Assembly (NCBI GenBank): GCA_937996235.1
Contig: CALKVK010000035.1
Location: forward strand, 186,001-250,000
Reading direction: 5' to 3'
Source: an uncultured bacterium
GTDB taxonomy: Bacteria > Planctomycetota > JAJSAM01 > JAJVHW01
Length of the DNA: 64,000 nt
The notes under the pieces were generated by a model that did no database searches, was not told where the DNA came from, and saw only the letters and a program-made list of their open reading frames with translations. Below, piece after piece: positions 43,362 through 55,567 of the stretch; positions within the stretch are counted from its first letter, which is position 1; each line of letters begins with the position of its first letter. Made by a program: the position numbers and the translations under genes.

Positions 43362-45158
43362 ATGCTCCAAGCCCGCTCCGCCCGCGCGGCGCTCCTCGTC
43401 GCCGCGGCCGCGTCGGCCGCCGCCTCCACCGCCCGCGCCGAGACCCGCGGCGTCCCGCTCGGCACCGGAGCCGCCGTCACGTCGCGCGTGGACGGACCCG
43501 GCGACGTCGACACGTACCTGCTGGACGCGACCGCCGGGACCCAGCTCTCGCTGGCGTTCCGCGCGAAGGGCGAGCTCGTGCCGCTCGTGACGCTGCTGCG
43601 CCCGGACGGCACCGCGCTCGCGCCGGGCGAGCGCGAGCGCGCGACCGCGCGCTCGGTCCGCTGGCGCAGCCTGACCCTCCCGGAGACGGGCCGCTACGCG
43701 GTCGTCGTCCGCGGCGGCGCCGGGACGTCGGGCGACTACGCGTTCACGCTCACGCCGCGTCCGGCGCGTCGGCTGTCCGTGCGCGGCCTCGAGGTCGCGG
43801 CCGGCGCGGACGCGCAGGTCGCGTTCGGGGCGCACGCCGGCGCGGAGCAGCGCGTCGCCGTGCGCGCCGTGGGCGGCACGGTCACCGTGACCGACCTCGT
43901 GGACGGCGACGGCGCCCCGATCGCGCGCGGGGCGGCGGAGTTCCTCGGCTCGCGCCAGGGCACCCGCGCCGACGCCGCGCTGCCGCCGTCGCCCGCGCTG
44001 CAGTCGCGCCTCCTGAAGCTCACGGCGGGCGCGGCTCTCGTCCGCGTCGACGTGAACGTGGCGCTGGACCCGCCGCGCGTGCGCCGCACGCGCCGCATCC
44101 GCCCGGCCTCCGAGCCGCGCATCGCGGCGGTCGTGCCGGCCGAGGCGCGCCCCGGCGAGCGGATCTCGATCCTCGGCAGCGGCTTCCAGGACCCGGCCGG
44201 CGCCGCGGCGCAGTTCGCCGTGCTGTTCGGCAACGTCCCGGGCATCGAGATCACGTACGTCAGCGCCTCGCGCATCGACGTCACGGTGCCCCCGGGCGTC
44301 GGCGCGGTCTCGCTCCTGCTCTACAACGCGGACGGCCAGGAGGGCCGCGCGCCCTCGTACTTCCGCTTCGCCGACGACCCGGTCGTCGTGGACCCGCCGA
44401 CGGATCCCGTGGACCCGACCGAGCCGGCCGACGACGGACCGCTCGTGCACTGGGACTTCGACGCGACCTCCGGCGCCGCGCTCGCCGACGTCAGCGGCCA
44501 CGGCTTCGACGGCACGCTGCTCGGGGCGACGTGGTGGACGGGCGGCGCGCTCCACTTCGACGGCGGCGACGCGCAGGTGCAGGTGCCGGGCGACGATGCG
44601 GCTCCGCCCACAGACCTCGCGGACGTGGAGTACGGCACGATCAGCGTGCGCTTCCGCTTCACGGAGCCGAGCGACGGCGCCGGCTACGGCGAGATCATCC
44701 CGCTCCTGCACTACGGCGCGTCGCCGGCGTCGCTCGCCGAGAACCCGCAGTGGGACATGCTCGGCATCTACGTCGGACACGGCTACGCGAACGACCCCGA
44801 CCGGCGGCAGATCTACTTCACGATCGGCCATGCCGGGCACCTGGCGCTCTGCTTCGACTCGGCGTCGATCTCGCTCGAGCCGGACCGCTGGTACGACTAC
44901 GCGGTCGTGATCGGTCCGGACGGCCACCACGGCTACCTCGACGGCGTCGAGTTCGAGCGCCACTACAACGGTCTGACCGACGCCTCGAGCCGCGCGTTCT
45001 TCGACACCGTCGCCGACCGCTCGACGCTGCGCGTCGGCTCGGGGCTGTTCGGGTTCACGGGCCGCTTCTGGAGCCTGACGGGCGACGTCGCGGACGTGCG
45101 CGTCTACGACCGCGTGCTCGACGCGGACGAGGTCGAGGAGCTGCACGCGGCGGAGTAG
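43362..45158 (+). CDS. Secreted multi-domain protein: PPC-like, IPT/TIG, LamG
   Basis: The 598-residue protein has a signal peptide (about 1-26, ending STARAET). Its domains are a PPC-like beta-sandwich (about 30-135: VDGPGDVDTYLLDATAG, then LPETGRYAVVVRGG) and a second similar beta region. An IPT/TIG domain (about 250-335: ISILGSGFQDPAGAAAQFAVLFG) and a C-terminal LamG/concanavalin-type domain (about 365-598: VHWDFDATSGAALADVSGHGFDG, then GDVADVRVYDRVLDADEVEELH) follow. It is likely extracellular and carbohydrate-binding. The same PPC-like pattern recurs in four other genes of the window (8213, 9353, 23451 region and 59045), suggesting a shared secretion or surface theme. ATG 43362 has no strong Shine-Dalgarno site. 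Confidence 0.85.
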   Translation: MLQARSARAALLVAAAASAAASTARAETRGVPLGTGAAVTSRVDGPGDVDTYLLDATAGTQLSLAFRAKGELVPLVTLLRPDGTALAPGERERATARSVRWRSLTLPETGRYAVVVRGGAGTSGDYAFTLTPRPARRLSVRGLEVAAGADAQVAFGAHAGAEQRVAVRAVGGTVTVTDLVDGDGAPIARGAAEFLGSRQGTRADAALPPSPALQSRLLKLTAGAALVRVDVNVALDPPRVRRTRRIRPASEPRIAAVVPAEARPGERISILGSGFQDPAGAAAQFAVLFGNVPGIEITYVSASRIDVTVPPGVGAVSLLLYNADGQEGRAPSYFRFADDPVVVDPPTDPVDPTEPADDGPLVHWDFDATSGAALADVSGHGFDGTLLGATWWTGGALHFDGGDAQVQVPGDDAAPPTDLADVEYGTISVRFRFTEPSDGAGYGEIIPLLHYGASPASLAENPQWDMLGIYVGHGYANDPDRRQIYFTIGHAGHLALCFDSASISLEPDRWYDYAVVIGPDGHHGYLDGVEFERHYNGLTDASSRAFFDTVADRSTLRVGSGLFGFTGRFWSLTGDVADVRVYDRVLDADEVEELHAAE

Positions 45159-45221
45159 CGGCGGCGGGCGGGGCGGGCGAATCCGAGGGACGGCGCCACG
45201 CCTCTCGTACGTTCCTCGCCC

Positions 45222-48112
45222 GTGCCGCCCCGCGCCCGCCGCACCCGCTCCGCCGCCGCGCCGGCCATCGTCGCATCGGCCGCCGCGCCGGCTCCTGAGC
45301 CCATCCGGCTGCGCGGCGTGCGCCAGAACAACCTGAAGGGCGTCGACGTCGACCTGCCGTACGACGCGCTGACGGTCGTCACCGGCGTCTCGGGCAGCGG
45401 CAAGTCGTCGCTCGTGTTCGACACGCTCTACGCCGAGGGGCAGCGGCGCTACGTCGAGTCGTTCTCCGCGTACGCGCGCCAGTTCCTCGAGCGCCTGCCG
45501 CGGCCGAACGCCGACGCGATCGAGGGTCTGCCGCCCGCTGTCGCCGTCGAGCAGCGCAACCCCGTGCGCACGACCCGTTCGACGGTCGGCACGATGACGG
45601 AGCTGACGGACCACCTGAAGCTGCTCTTCGCGAAGGCCGCGACGCTCGTGTGCCCCGGGTGCGGGCGCCCCGTGCGGCGCGAGAGCGCGTCGCAGGTGGC
45701 CGACGCGTTCGACGCGCTCGCGGCGGGCGCGCGCGTGTCGATCGTCTTCCCGCTGCCGGACGCCGGCGGTCTGCCGTGGCGCGAGCAGGCGGGCGCGCTC
45801 GCCGCGAACGGACTCGCGCGCGTGCTCGGCGCGGGCGACGCGCGGCCGCAGGAGGCGGCGGCGCTGGCGGAGCGGCCGGAGGGGCCCGTGGACGTGGTCG
45901 TGGACCGCGTCGTCGCGGGCCGCACGGCGCGCACCCGCGTGCTCGAGTCGGCGGAGCAGGCGCTGCGCTTCGGGCGCGGCCGCGCGGCGCTGCGCCACGA
46001 GGACGGCACGCGCGCGGCGTTCTCGGACGCGCTGCACTGCGCGACGTGCGACCGCGCGTTCCGCGACGCGACGCCGAACCTGTTCTCGTTCAACTCGCCG
46101 CTCGGCGCGTGCCCCGACTGCCGCGGCTTCGGGCGCACGATCGACCTCGACCCCGCGCAGGTCGTCCCCGACGAGAGCCTCTCGCTCGCGCGCGGCGCGG
46201 TGCGTCCGTGGACGACGCCGCGCACGCGCGGCGAGCGCAAGGCGCTGCTCGAGTTCGCGCTCGCGCAGGAGATCCCGACGGACGTGCCGTGGCGCAAGCT
46301 CCTCGCGCGCCACCGCGCGGCGGTGCTCGACGGGCAGGGCGGCTTCGGCGGCGTGCGCGGCTGGATGCGGCGCCTCGAGGCGAAGAGCTACAAGATGCAC
46401 GTGCGCGTGCTGCTCGCGCGCTACCGGCGCTACGTCGAGTGCGCGGCGTGCGGCGGGACGCGGCGCCGCGCCGAGGCGCTCGCGTGGCGGCTCGACGGCC
46501 TGCACGTGCACGCGTGGGAGACGCAGCCGATCGCCGACGCGCTCGCGCGTCTGCGCGCGCTCGACCTGCCGCCCGCGGTGGCCGAGGTCGCGGCGGTCGT
46601 GCGCGAGGGCATCGAGTCGCGCCTCACGTACCTGGTCGACGTCGGACTCGGCTACCTGACGCTCGACCGCGCGACGCGCACGCTCTCGGGCGGCGAGTTC
46701 CAGCGCGTGAACCTCGCGACGGCGCTCGGCGCGGCGCTCGTCAACACGCTGTACGTGCTGGACGAGCCCTCGGTCGGACTGCACGCGCGCGACACGCACC
46801 GCCTGCTCGCCATCCTGCGCGGTCTCCGCGACCGCGGGAACACGCTCGTCGTCGTCGAGCACGACCCGGACACGATCGAGGCGGCCGACCACGTCGTCGA
46901 TCTCGGACCGGGCGCAGGCGAACACGGCGGACGCGTGCTGTTCGCCGGTCCGCTCGGCGCGCTGCGCGCCGACACGGCGTCGCTCACGGCGCGCTTCCTG
47001 CGCGGCGAGGAGAGCGTCCGCACACGCGCGGCCGCGAGCCGCAAGCCGCTCGGCCGCCTGACGCTGACGGGCGCGCGCGGCCACAACCTGCAGCGCGTGA
47101 CGCTCGACCTGCCGACGGGCTGCCTCGTCGCCGTCGTCGGCGTCTCCGGCTCCGGCAAGAGCACGCTCGTGACCGACACGCTCGTCCCCGCGGTCACGCG
47201 CGCGCTCGGCGCGGGCGGCGACGAGCCGCTGCCCCACGACGCGCTGCTCGGACTCGAGGCGTTCGCGCGCTGCGACCTCGTGGACCAGACGCCGATCGGC
47301 CGCACGCCGCGCTCGAACCCGGCCTCGTACTGCGGTGCGCTCACGCCGCTGCGCGCGCTGTTCGCGCGCACGGAGACCGCGCGGCGCCTCGGTCTCGGCC
47401 CGAACGCGTTCTCGTGGAACGGCCGCGGCGGGCGCTGCGCCGCGTGCGAGGGCGCGGGCGTCATCGCGCTCGAGATGCAGTTCCTCGCCGACGTCGCCGT
47501 GCCGTGCGAGGAGTGCGGCGGCAAGCGCTTCAAGCCCGACGTGCTGCTCGTGCGCTACCGCGGCCGCGACGTCAACGAGGTCCTCGACCTGCCGGTGGAC
47601 GAGGCGCTGCGCTTCTTCGACGCCGACGCCGCCGCGGCCGAGTGCGGACCCGCGGGGCGTTCGCTCGCGCGCAAGGTCGTCGCGGCGCTCGAGCCGCTCG
47701 CCGCCGTCGGTCTCGGCTACCTGCGCATCGGGCAGTCCGCGACGACGCTCTCGGGCGGCGAGGCGCAGCGCCTGAAGCTCGCGGGCCATCTGAAGCAGGC
47801 GCGCGGCAGCCGCACGGGACGCGGCCGCCGCACGCTGTTCGTGCTCGACGAGCCGACGACGGGCCTGCACCTCGCCGACGTGCGCACTCTGCTCGCGTGC
47901 CTCGAGCGGCTCGCGGACGCGGGGCACACCGTCGTCGTCGTCGAGCACCACCTGTCCGTGGTCGCGGCGGCCGACCACGTCGTCGAGCTGGGCCCGGAGG
48001 GCGGCGCCGGCGGCGGACGCATCGTCGCCGCGGGCACGCCCGAGGAGATCGCGCGCGGCGACACGCCGACCGCGCCGTTCCTGCGCCACGAGCTCGCGCG
48101 GAGCCGCGCCGG

Positions 48113-48116
<4 letters not shown>
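45222..48116 (+). CDS. uvrA: UvrA-type excinuclease ATPase, first of a coupled pair
   Basis: The 964-residue protein has the full UvrA architecture: two ABC modules, with Walker A GVSGSGKSS at about 55-63 and GVSGSGKST at about 645. There are two signatures (LSGGEFQRV and LSGGEAQRL) and the three zinc-finger regions (CPGCGRPV; CATCDRAF with CPDCRGFG; CAACEGAG with CEECGGKRF). It detects DNA damage with UvrB in nucleotide-excision repair. Length is near the usual 940 residues. GTG 45222 is the likely start. Its stop overlaps the start of a second UvrA-type gene (ATGA, 48113-48116), an arrangement that resembles the double-length UvrA of Chlamydia cut into two genes. Confidence 0.92.
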
Positions 48117-50644
<2,528 letters not shown>

Positions 50645-50736
50645 CCTCGGGTCCGGAACGCCGCTTGCGCGTGCCCCCCGGCGGCAGCGCGCGCGCGCCG
50701 CCGCCCGCCCGCGGCGACTCCGCGAAGGGACACCCC

Positions 50737-53700
50737 ATGACCTCCGACGCCTCGCCCGAACGACTCCCCGCCGGCATCGGCAACGTGCCGCCCGCGGCGC
50801 ACGACGACTACGAGCCGCCGCGCAGACGCCGCTGGCCGTGGATCCTGCTGGCGCTGCTGCTGGCGTTCGCCGGGGTGATCGCGCTGCTGCCGTCGCTCAT
50901 CAGCACCTCGTGGCTGAACGAGGCGGTGCGCACGTGGCTGCGCGAGAACGTCGCCACGCCCGTCGAGTTCCGCACGCTCGAGGTCTCGTGGTCGCGGGGC
51001 GTGCGGCTGACGGGCCTCGAGATCCGCGACGCCGAGCGCACGGACCGGCCGCTGCTGTACGCGCCGCTCGTCGAACTCGACGCGAGCATCCCGCCGCTCC
51101 TCGCGCGGCGCCTCGAGGTGCGGCGCTTCGTCTTCGAGAACCCCGTCGTGACGATCCGCCGCTCGAGCTCGGGCGGCACCAACACCGAAGGCGTCGTGCG
51201 CACGAAGCGCGTGAAGCGCGGCGGCGACGGCGGCCCCGAGGCGCTGGTGCTGCCCGAGATCGACGTGCCCGTGGAAGTCCACGGCCTCACGCTCGCGTTC
51301 GTCGAGGGCGACGACGTCGTCGTCGAGCAGAGCGGCGTCGAGTTCGCCGGGCACCTGACGACGCGCGCCGGCCCGACGACGTTCCGGCTCCGCGTGCCGC
51401 AGGAGAAGGGCGGGCTCAGCGTCGACGGCGAGGCGACGCTGTTCGACCCGGACGGCGCGCTCTTGCCCGTCGAGCGCATCGCGATCACGTCGCACCTGCG
51501 GCTCGAGCACGTGGACGCGCGCGACAACCGCGACCTGCTCGCGCTGTTCCTCGGGCAGGTCCCCACGGCGGGCGTGCTCGACGGGAAGCTCGACATCGAG
51601 ACGCACGGCATGGCGGCGCAGGGCACGCTCGAGCTGGCGCTGCGCGGCGTGGCGCTCGGCGCCGCGACGGGCACGCGCGACGCGTCGGCCGAGGACCTGC
51701 GCGTGACCGCGTCGTTCAGCACCGACGGCGAGCACGTGACGCTGCGCGACGCCGTGCTGCGCGGCGACGGCCTCGACGCGCACGGCGCGGTCACGGGCAC
51801 GCTCCAGGCGCTCGACGGCGAGCTCGTGCTCGGCGCCGACATCGCGCGCTCCGCGGCGGCGCTCCGGGCGATCGGCTTCGAGGTGCCGGACGGCGCCGCG
51901 GGGCGTGTCGAGGGGCGTCTCGTCTTCCGCCCGCAGCCCGCGCGCGCCGACGGCACGCTGCGCTTCGACGGTCTGCGGCTGCCGCGCGGCGCGGGCGCGG
52001 AGCCGTTCGTGCTCGACCATGCGGAGGGCGCGCTGGCCGCGACGCTCGGCCCCGAGCGCATCACCGTCGAGAGCCTGACGTTCGCGCTGCCCGAGGCGCG
52101 GCTCGCGGCCGGCGGCTCCGTCGGCCGCGACGGCAGCCTGGAGCTCCGCAGCGAGGTCCACGGCGACGTGTCGCTGCTCGTCGCGCGGGCCCGCGCGCTC
52201 GGCGTCGCGCCCGAGGGGCTCGCGGTCGCCGGCGCGCTCGACATCGTGGCGACGGCGCGCCGCGCCGACGCGAGCGCGGGGCTCGCGCTCGGCATCGAGA
52301 GCGCGCGCCTCGCGGCCGACGGCTTCGCCATCGACGCCACGGGTGCGCTGCGTCCCGACGGGACGCTCGACTTCCGCGCCCAGGGCTCGGGCGCGCTCGA
52401 GAAGCTGCTCGAGGCGGGCGGCACGGCGGCACGCGCGGGCGGCGTGGACCTGCGCACGCTGCGCGGCACGTTCGACTTCGCAGCGACCGCGGGCGGCACG
52501 ACGGCGGCGCCGCGCATCGCGCTCGAGCGCCTGCGGCTCGACGGCGACCTGCACGTCGATGCAACGGGAGGACTCGCCGCCGACCGCAGCATCGTGGCGC
52601 AGCTCCGCGCGGACGGCCGCGTCCGCGACGTCGTCGCGCTCGCGCGCGGGCTCGGCCTCTACGCCGGCGACGTCCCGCTCGACGGGCGCATCACCGCCGA
52701 GGTGCAGGCCGCCGGGTCGCTCGAGCACCCGGAGATCCCGCGCGCGACCCTGCGCCTCGACGACGGGCCCGTGACGCTCGACGCGAGCGCGGCCGTGGAC
52801 GCGACCCGGAAGCTGAGCGGTTCGGCGCAGCTCGAGGGCGATCTGGACGCGCTCTTCGCCGCCGCCCACACCCTCGGCCACCTGAAGGTGCCGTACGCGC
52901 CCGGTGGACGCCTGCGCGCGGCGGCGGTCGTCGCCGGCACGCTCGAGGCACCCGAGGTGCCGACGGCGTCGCTCGCGCTCGACGGGCCCGTCACGCTGAG
53001 CGCCACGGCATCGCTCGACGCGGTGCAGTCCGCGACCGCGCGCGTGCAGTTCTCCGGGCGCCTGCGGCCGCTCGGCGAGCTCGCCGCCGCGGTGAGCGGT
53101 GGCGAGGTGCGCGCCGTCGACGGCGACTACGAGGGGACGCTCACGGTGGACGGCGCGCTCGAGCGGCCGCAGCTCGGCCTGCCGCGCCTCCTCGTCCGCT
53201 CGCACGGGCTCACGGCGAAGCTCGGCGGCACGCTGCGCGGCGGGGGCGCCGGCGGCGGCGACGCCACGTTCGAGCTGAACGGACCGGTGCAGGCGCTGTC
53301 GGAGCTGCTCGCCGAGCTCGGCATCGAACACGCGTTCAGCGCGGGCGGCCAGCTCGACGTCTCGGGCGAGGCGAAGCTGGCAGGCACCGGCGACGACGCC
53401 GAGGTGCTCGCGTCGCTGAACGTCGCGGCGCGGCAGGTGCGCGTCGCGCGGACGGCCGCGCCCGAGCGCGTGCTGAGCGACGAGGAGCTGCGGCTGTCCG
53501 TCCCGACCGTGCGCGTGCGGCTGGCCGAGCGCCGCGTCGCGTCGGGGCGGGTCGAGTTCTCGTCCGCGAGCGGACTGCGCTTCGACGCCGTGCTCGACGA
53601 CAAGGGCAGCCCCGCACCGGGCGCCGCCCCCGACCTCGACGTCAAGGCCGGCCTGCGGGGTCCGCTCCAGGCCGTGGTGGACCTGCTCGCGTTCGTGCAG

Positions 53701-55476
53701 GAAGGCAGCGCGTCCCCGGTGCAGGGCTCGCTCGACGTGATCGCCGGCGTCACCGGCACCACGGCCCGGCCGGTCGTGTCGGTGTCGCGCGCGCGCATGA
53801 CGTCGCCGGACCTCGCGTTCGACGCGACGGCCGAGCGCAACGCGGCGGGTCACGTGCGCGCGAAGGGCACGCTCGAGGGCGCGCTCGCGCCGCTCGTGGC
53901 GCTCGCACGCGCGGCCGGCGCGCCGCCCGAGACCGACGCGTCCGGTCGCGTCACCGCGGCGTTCGCGTTCACGCAGGAGGGCGAGTCGGGCCGCGGCTCG
54001 CTCGAGCTGACGGCGACCGAGATCGAAGTGCGCTCGCCGCCGGTGGCGGGGGGCGTGTTCCGCGAGCCGAAGCTCACGCTGAGCGTGCCCGAGGCCGTCG
54101 TCGCGATGCGCAGCCTCTCCGTCGCGCCGTTCGACGCGCACCTGACGCTGGAGGGACTCGACCTGACCGCGAAGACCGCGGTGACGCGCACGCGCCCGGA
54201 CGACGCGCCCGCGGACGCACCGACGCCGCTGCGCGTGGACACGGAGGGCCGCGTGCGCGTGGAGTCGGCGTTCGCGCGGAACCACCCGGAGCTGCTGCCC
54301 GACACGACGCTCGAGCGCATCGAGGGCCCCTTCCGCTTCCACGGCGACGTGGCGCGCGGACGGGAGGACGCGGCCGCGTGGACGGGCGGCTTCGAGCTGC
54401 AGGCCGCGGGCGTGAAGGCGCCGTACGTGGACCTCGCGCGCGCGTCGCTCACGGGCGCGCTCGCCGAGGGCACGCTCGTCGTGGCGCCGATCGAGGCGGA
54501 CGTCAACGGCGGCACGGCGCGCGGCGAGGCGCGCATCGGTCTCGTGGGCGAGAAGCCCGAGCACACGCTCACGCTGCACGCCGAGAAGGTGCAGGTGCGC
54601 GCGGACCTCGCGCCGATGCTCTCGCGCGCCGCGCCGATCCTCGCCGTGGGCGAGACGGGCCGCGCGGGCGGCGTCACGGGCATGGACGTGAACCTGAAGG
54701 CGAAGGGCCTCGACGCCGACACGCTCAAGCGCAGCGTGACGGGCGAGGGCACGCTCGCGCTCGACGACGTCTTCGCCGAGTCGGACAACTGGATCGGCAC
54801 GCTGCTCGAGCTGACGGGCGCGGGCAAGCGGCTCGCGTTCGCCAACGCGAAGGTGCCGTTCACCGTCAAGCGCGGCCACGTGACCACGGGCGAGGTGGCG
54901 CTCGCGGGCTCCGGCCTCGACCTGCTGCTCGGCGGGACCGTCGGACTCGACGGCGCCCTCGACTACGGCTTCAAGGTGAAGCCGAAGGCGGCGGGCGGGA
55001 CCTTCGAGAAGTACGCGAAGCTGCTCGACAAGGACGGCTACCTGCCGCTGCGCCTCGAGGGCGCCATCTCCGACCCGGACATCAAGTTCCCGAAGCTCGG
55101 CGACGCGCTGAAGGAGAAGGCCGGGGGCCTGCTCGACGACTTCCTGAACGGCCGGAAGAAGAAGCCGAAGAAGGCGCCTGCAGAGGGCGGCCAGAAGGCG
55201 CCCGCGACGGAGACGCCCGGCAGCAGCGACGCCGCGCCGGCGGGCGACGGCACGGCCCCGCCGCCCGCGGACGGCGCGTCGGAGACGTCGGGCACCGAGC
55301 CCGCGCCCGCGGACGGCGCGCAGCCGGCCGACGGCGACGGGACGAAGGCCGACGGCACGGACACCGAGGGCGCCGACGAGCCCGCGACCGACGGCGACGA
55401 CACGGGCGGCGAGGACGGCGAGAAGCCGAAGAAGAAGGGCAAGGGCAGGAAGAAGAAGCAGAAGGAGGGCGAGTAG
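50737..55476 (+). CDS. AsmA-like giant envelope protein with charged C-terminal tail
   Basis: The 1579-residue protein starts at ATG 50737 behind GAAGGGA. One N-terminal membrane segment (about 34-56) is followed by an AsmA/TamB-like long beta-solenoid. The N-terminal STSWLNEAVRTWLRENV with VEFRTLEVSWSRGVRLTGLEIRD and the C-terminal GTLLELTGAGKRLAFANAKVPFTVKRGHV are typical of the AsmA family, with many repeats of the GxLxVDGxxxxP type in between. Such proteins are thought to move lipids between membranes or assist outer-membrane assembly. The last ~110 residues are a low-complexity tail of Asp/Glu/Gly/Ala and Lys-rich blocks (KKKPKK, KKKGKGRKKKQKEGE), which is unusual. It follows uvrA-like genes by 92 bp. 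Confidence 0.85.
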   Translation: MTSDASPERLPAGIGNVPPAAHDDYEPPRRRRWPWILLALLLAFAGVIALLPSLISTSWLNEAVRTWLRENVATPVEFRTLEVSWSRGVRLTGLEIRDAERTDRPLLYAPLVELDASIPPLLARRLEVRRFVFENPVVTIRRSSSGGTNTEGVVRTKRVKRGGDGGPEALVLPEIDVPVEVHGLTLAFVEGDDVVVEQSGVEFAGHLTTRAGPTTFRLRVPQEKGGLSVDGEATLFDPDGALLPVERIAITSHLRLEHVDARDNRDLLALFLGQVPTAGVLDGKLDIETHGMAAQGTLELALRGVALGAATGTRDASAEDLRVTASFSTDGEHVTLRDAVLRGDGLDAHGAVTGTLQALDGELVLGADIARSAAALRAIGFEVPDGAAGRVEGRLVFRPQPARADGTLRFDGLRLPRGAGAEPFVLDHAEGALAATLGPERITVESLTFALPEARLAAGGSVGRDGSLELRSEVHGDVSLLVARARALGVAPEGLAVAGALDIVATARRADASAGLALGIESARLAADGFAIDATGALRPDGTLDFRAQGSGALEKLLEAGGTAARAGGVDLRTLRGTFDFAATAGGTTAAPRIALERLRLDGDLHVDATGGLAADRSIVAQLRADGRVRDVVALARGLGLYAGDVPLDGRITAEVQAAGSLEHPEIPRATLRLDDGPVTLDASAAVDATRKLSGSAQLEGDLDALFAAAHTLGHLKVPYAPGGRLRAAAVVAGTLEAPEVPTASLALDGPVTLSATASLDAVQSATARVQFSGRLRPLGELAAAVSGGEVRAVDGDYEGTLTVDGALERPQLGLPRLLVRSHGLTAKLGGTLRGGGAGGGDATFELNGPVQALSELLAELGIEHAFSAGGQLDVSGEAKLAGTGDDAEVLASLNVAARQVRVARTAAPERVLSDEELRLSVPTVRVRLAERRVASGRVEFSSASGLRFDAVLDDKGSPAPGAAPDLDVKAGLRGPLQAVVDLLAFVQEGSASPVQGSLDVIAGVTGTTARPVVSVSRARMTSPDLAFDATAERNAAGHVRAKGTLEGALAPLVALARAAGAPPETDASGRVTAAFAFTQEGESGRGSLELTATEIEVRSPPVAGGVFREPKLTLSVPEAVVAMRSLSVAPFDAHLTLEGLDLTAKTAVTRTRPDDAPADAPTPLRVDTEGRVRVESAFARNHPELLPDTTLERIEGPFRFHGDVARGREDAAAWTGGFELQAAGVKAPYVDLARASLTGALAEGTLVVAPIEADVNGGTARGEARIGLVGEKPEHTLTLHAEKVQVRADLAPMLSRAAPILAVGETGRAGGVTGMDVNLKAKGLDADTLKRSVTGEGTLALDDVFAESDNWIGTLLELTGAGKRLAFANAKVPFTVKRGHVTTGEVALAGSGLDLLLGGTVGLDGALDYGFKVKPKAAGGTFEKYAKLLDKDGYLPLRLEGAISDPDIKFPKLGDALKEKAGGLLDDFLNGRKKKPKKAPAEGGQKAPATETPGSSDAAPAGDGTAPPPADGASETSGTEPAPADGAQPADGDGTKADGTDTEGADEPATDGDDTGGEDGEKPKKKGKGRKKKQKEGE

Positions 55477-55491
55477 CCCTTCTCGCGCCCA

Positions 55492-55567
55492 GCGCGCGGT
55501 GACGGGGCGCGCGGTGACGGGGCGCGCGGTGACGGGGCGCGCGGTGACTTCAGCGCGCGGTGACGGG
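55492..55567. repeat. 15-bp tandem repeat overlapping a gene's 3' end
   Basis: The unit GCGCGCGGTGACGGG occurs perfectly at 55492-55506, 55507-55521 and 55522-55536. A variant GCGCGCGGTGACTTC follows at 55537-55551, and the gene's own copy at 55553-55567. The minus-strand gene ends in PVTAR-stop, and the repeat unit reads PVTAR (CCC GTC ACC GCG CGC), so the array is an echo of the gene's last five codons. Confidence 0.75.

Noticed and set aside
38999..48089. Very long minus-strand open frames (1537 and 1621 codons) opposite the RND and UvrA genes
   Set aside because: They are shadows from high GC: their protein sequences are Arg/Ala/His-rich without motifs, while the plus strand encodes clear RND and UvrA proteins.
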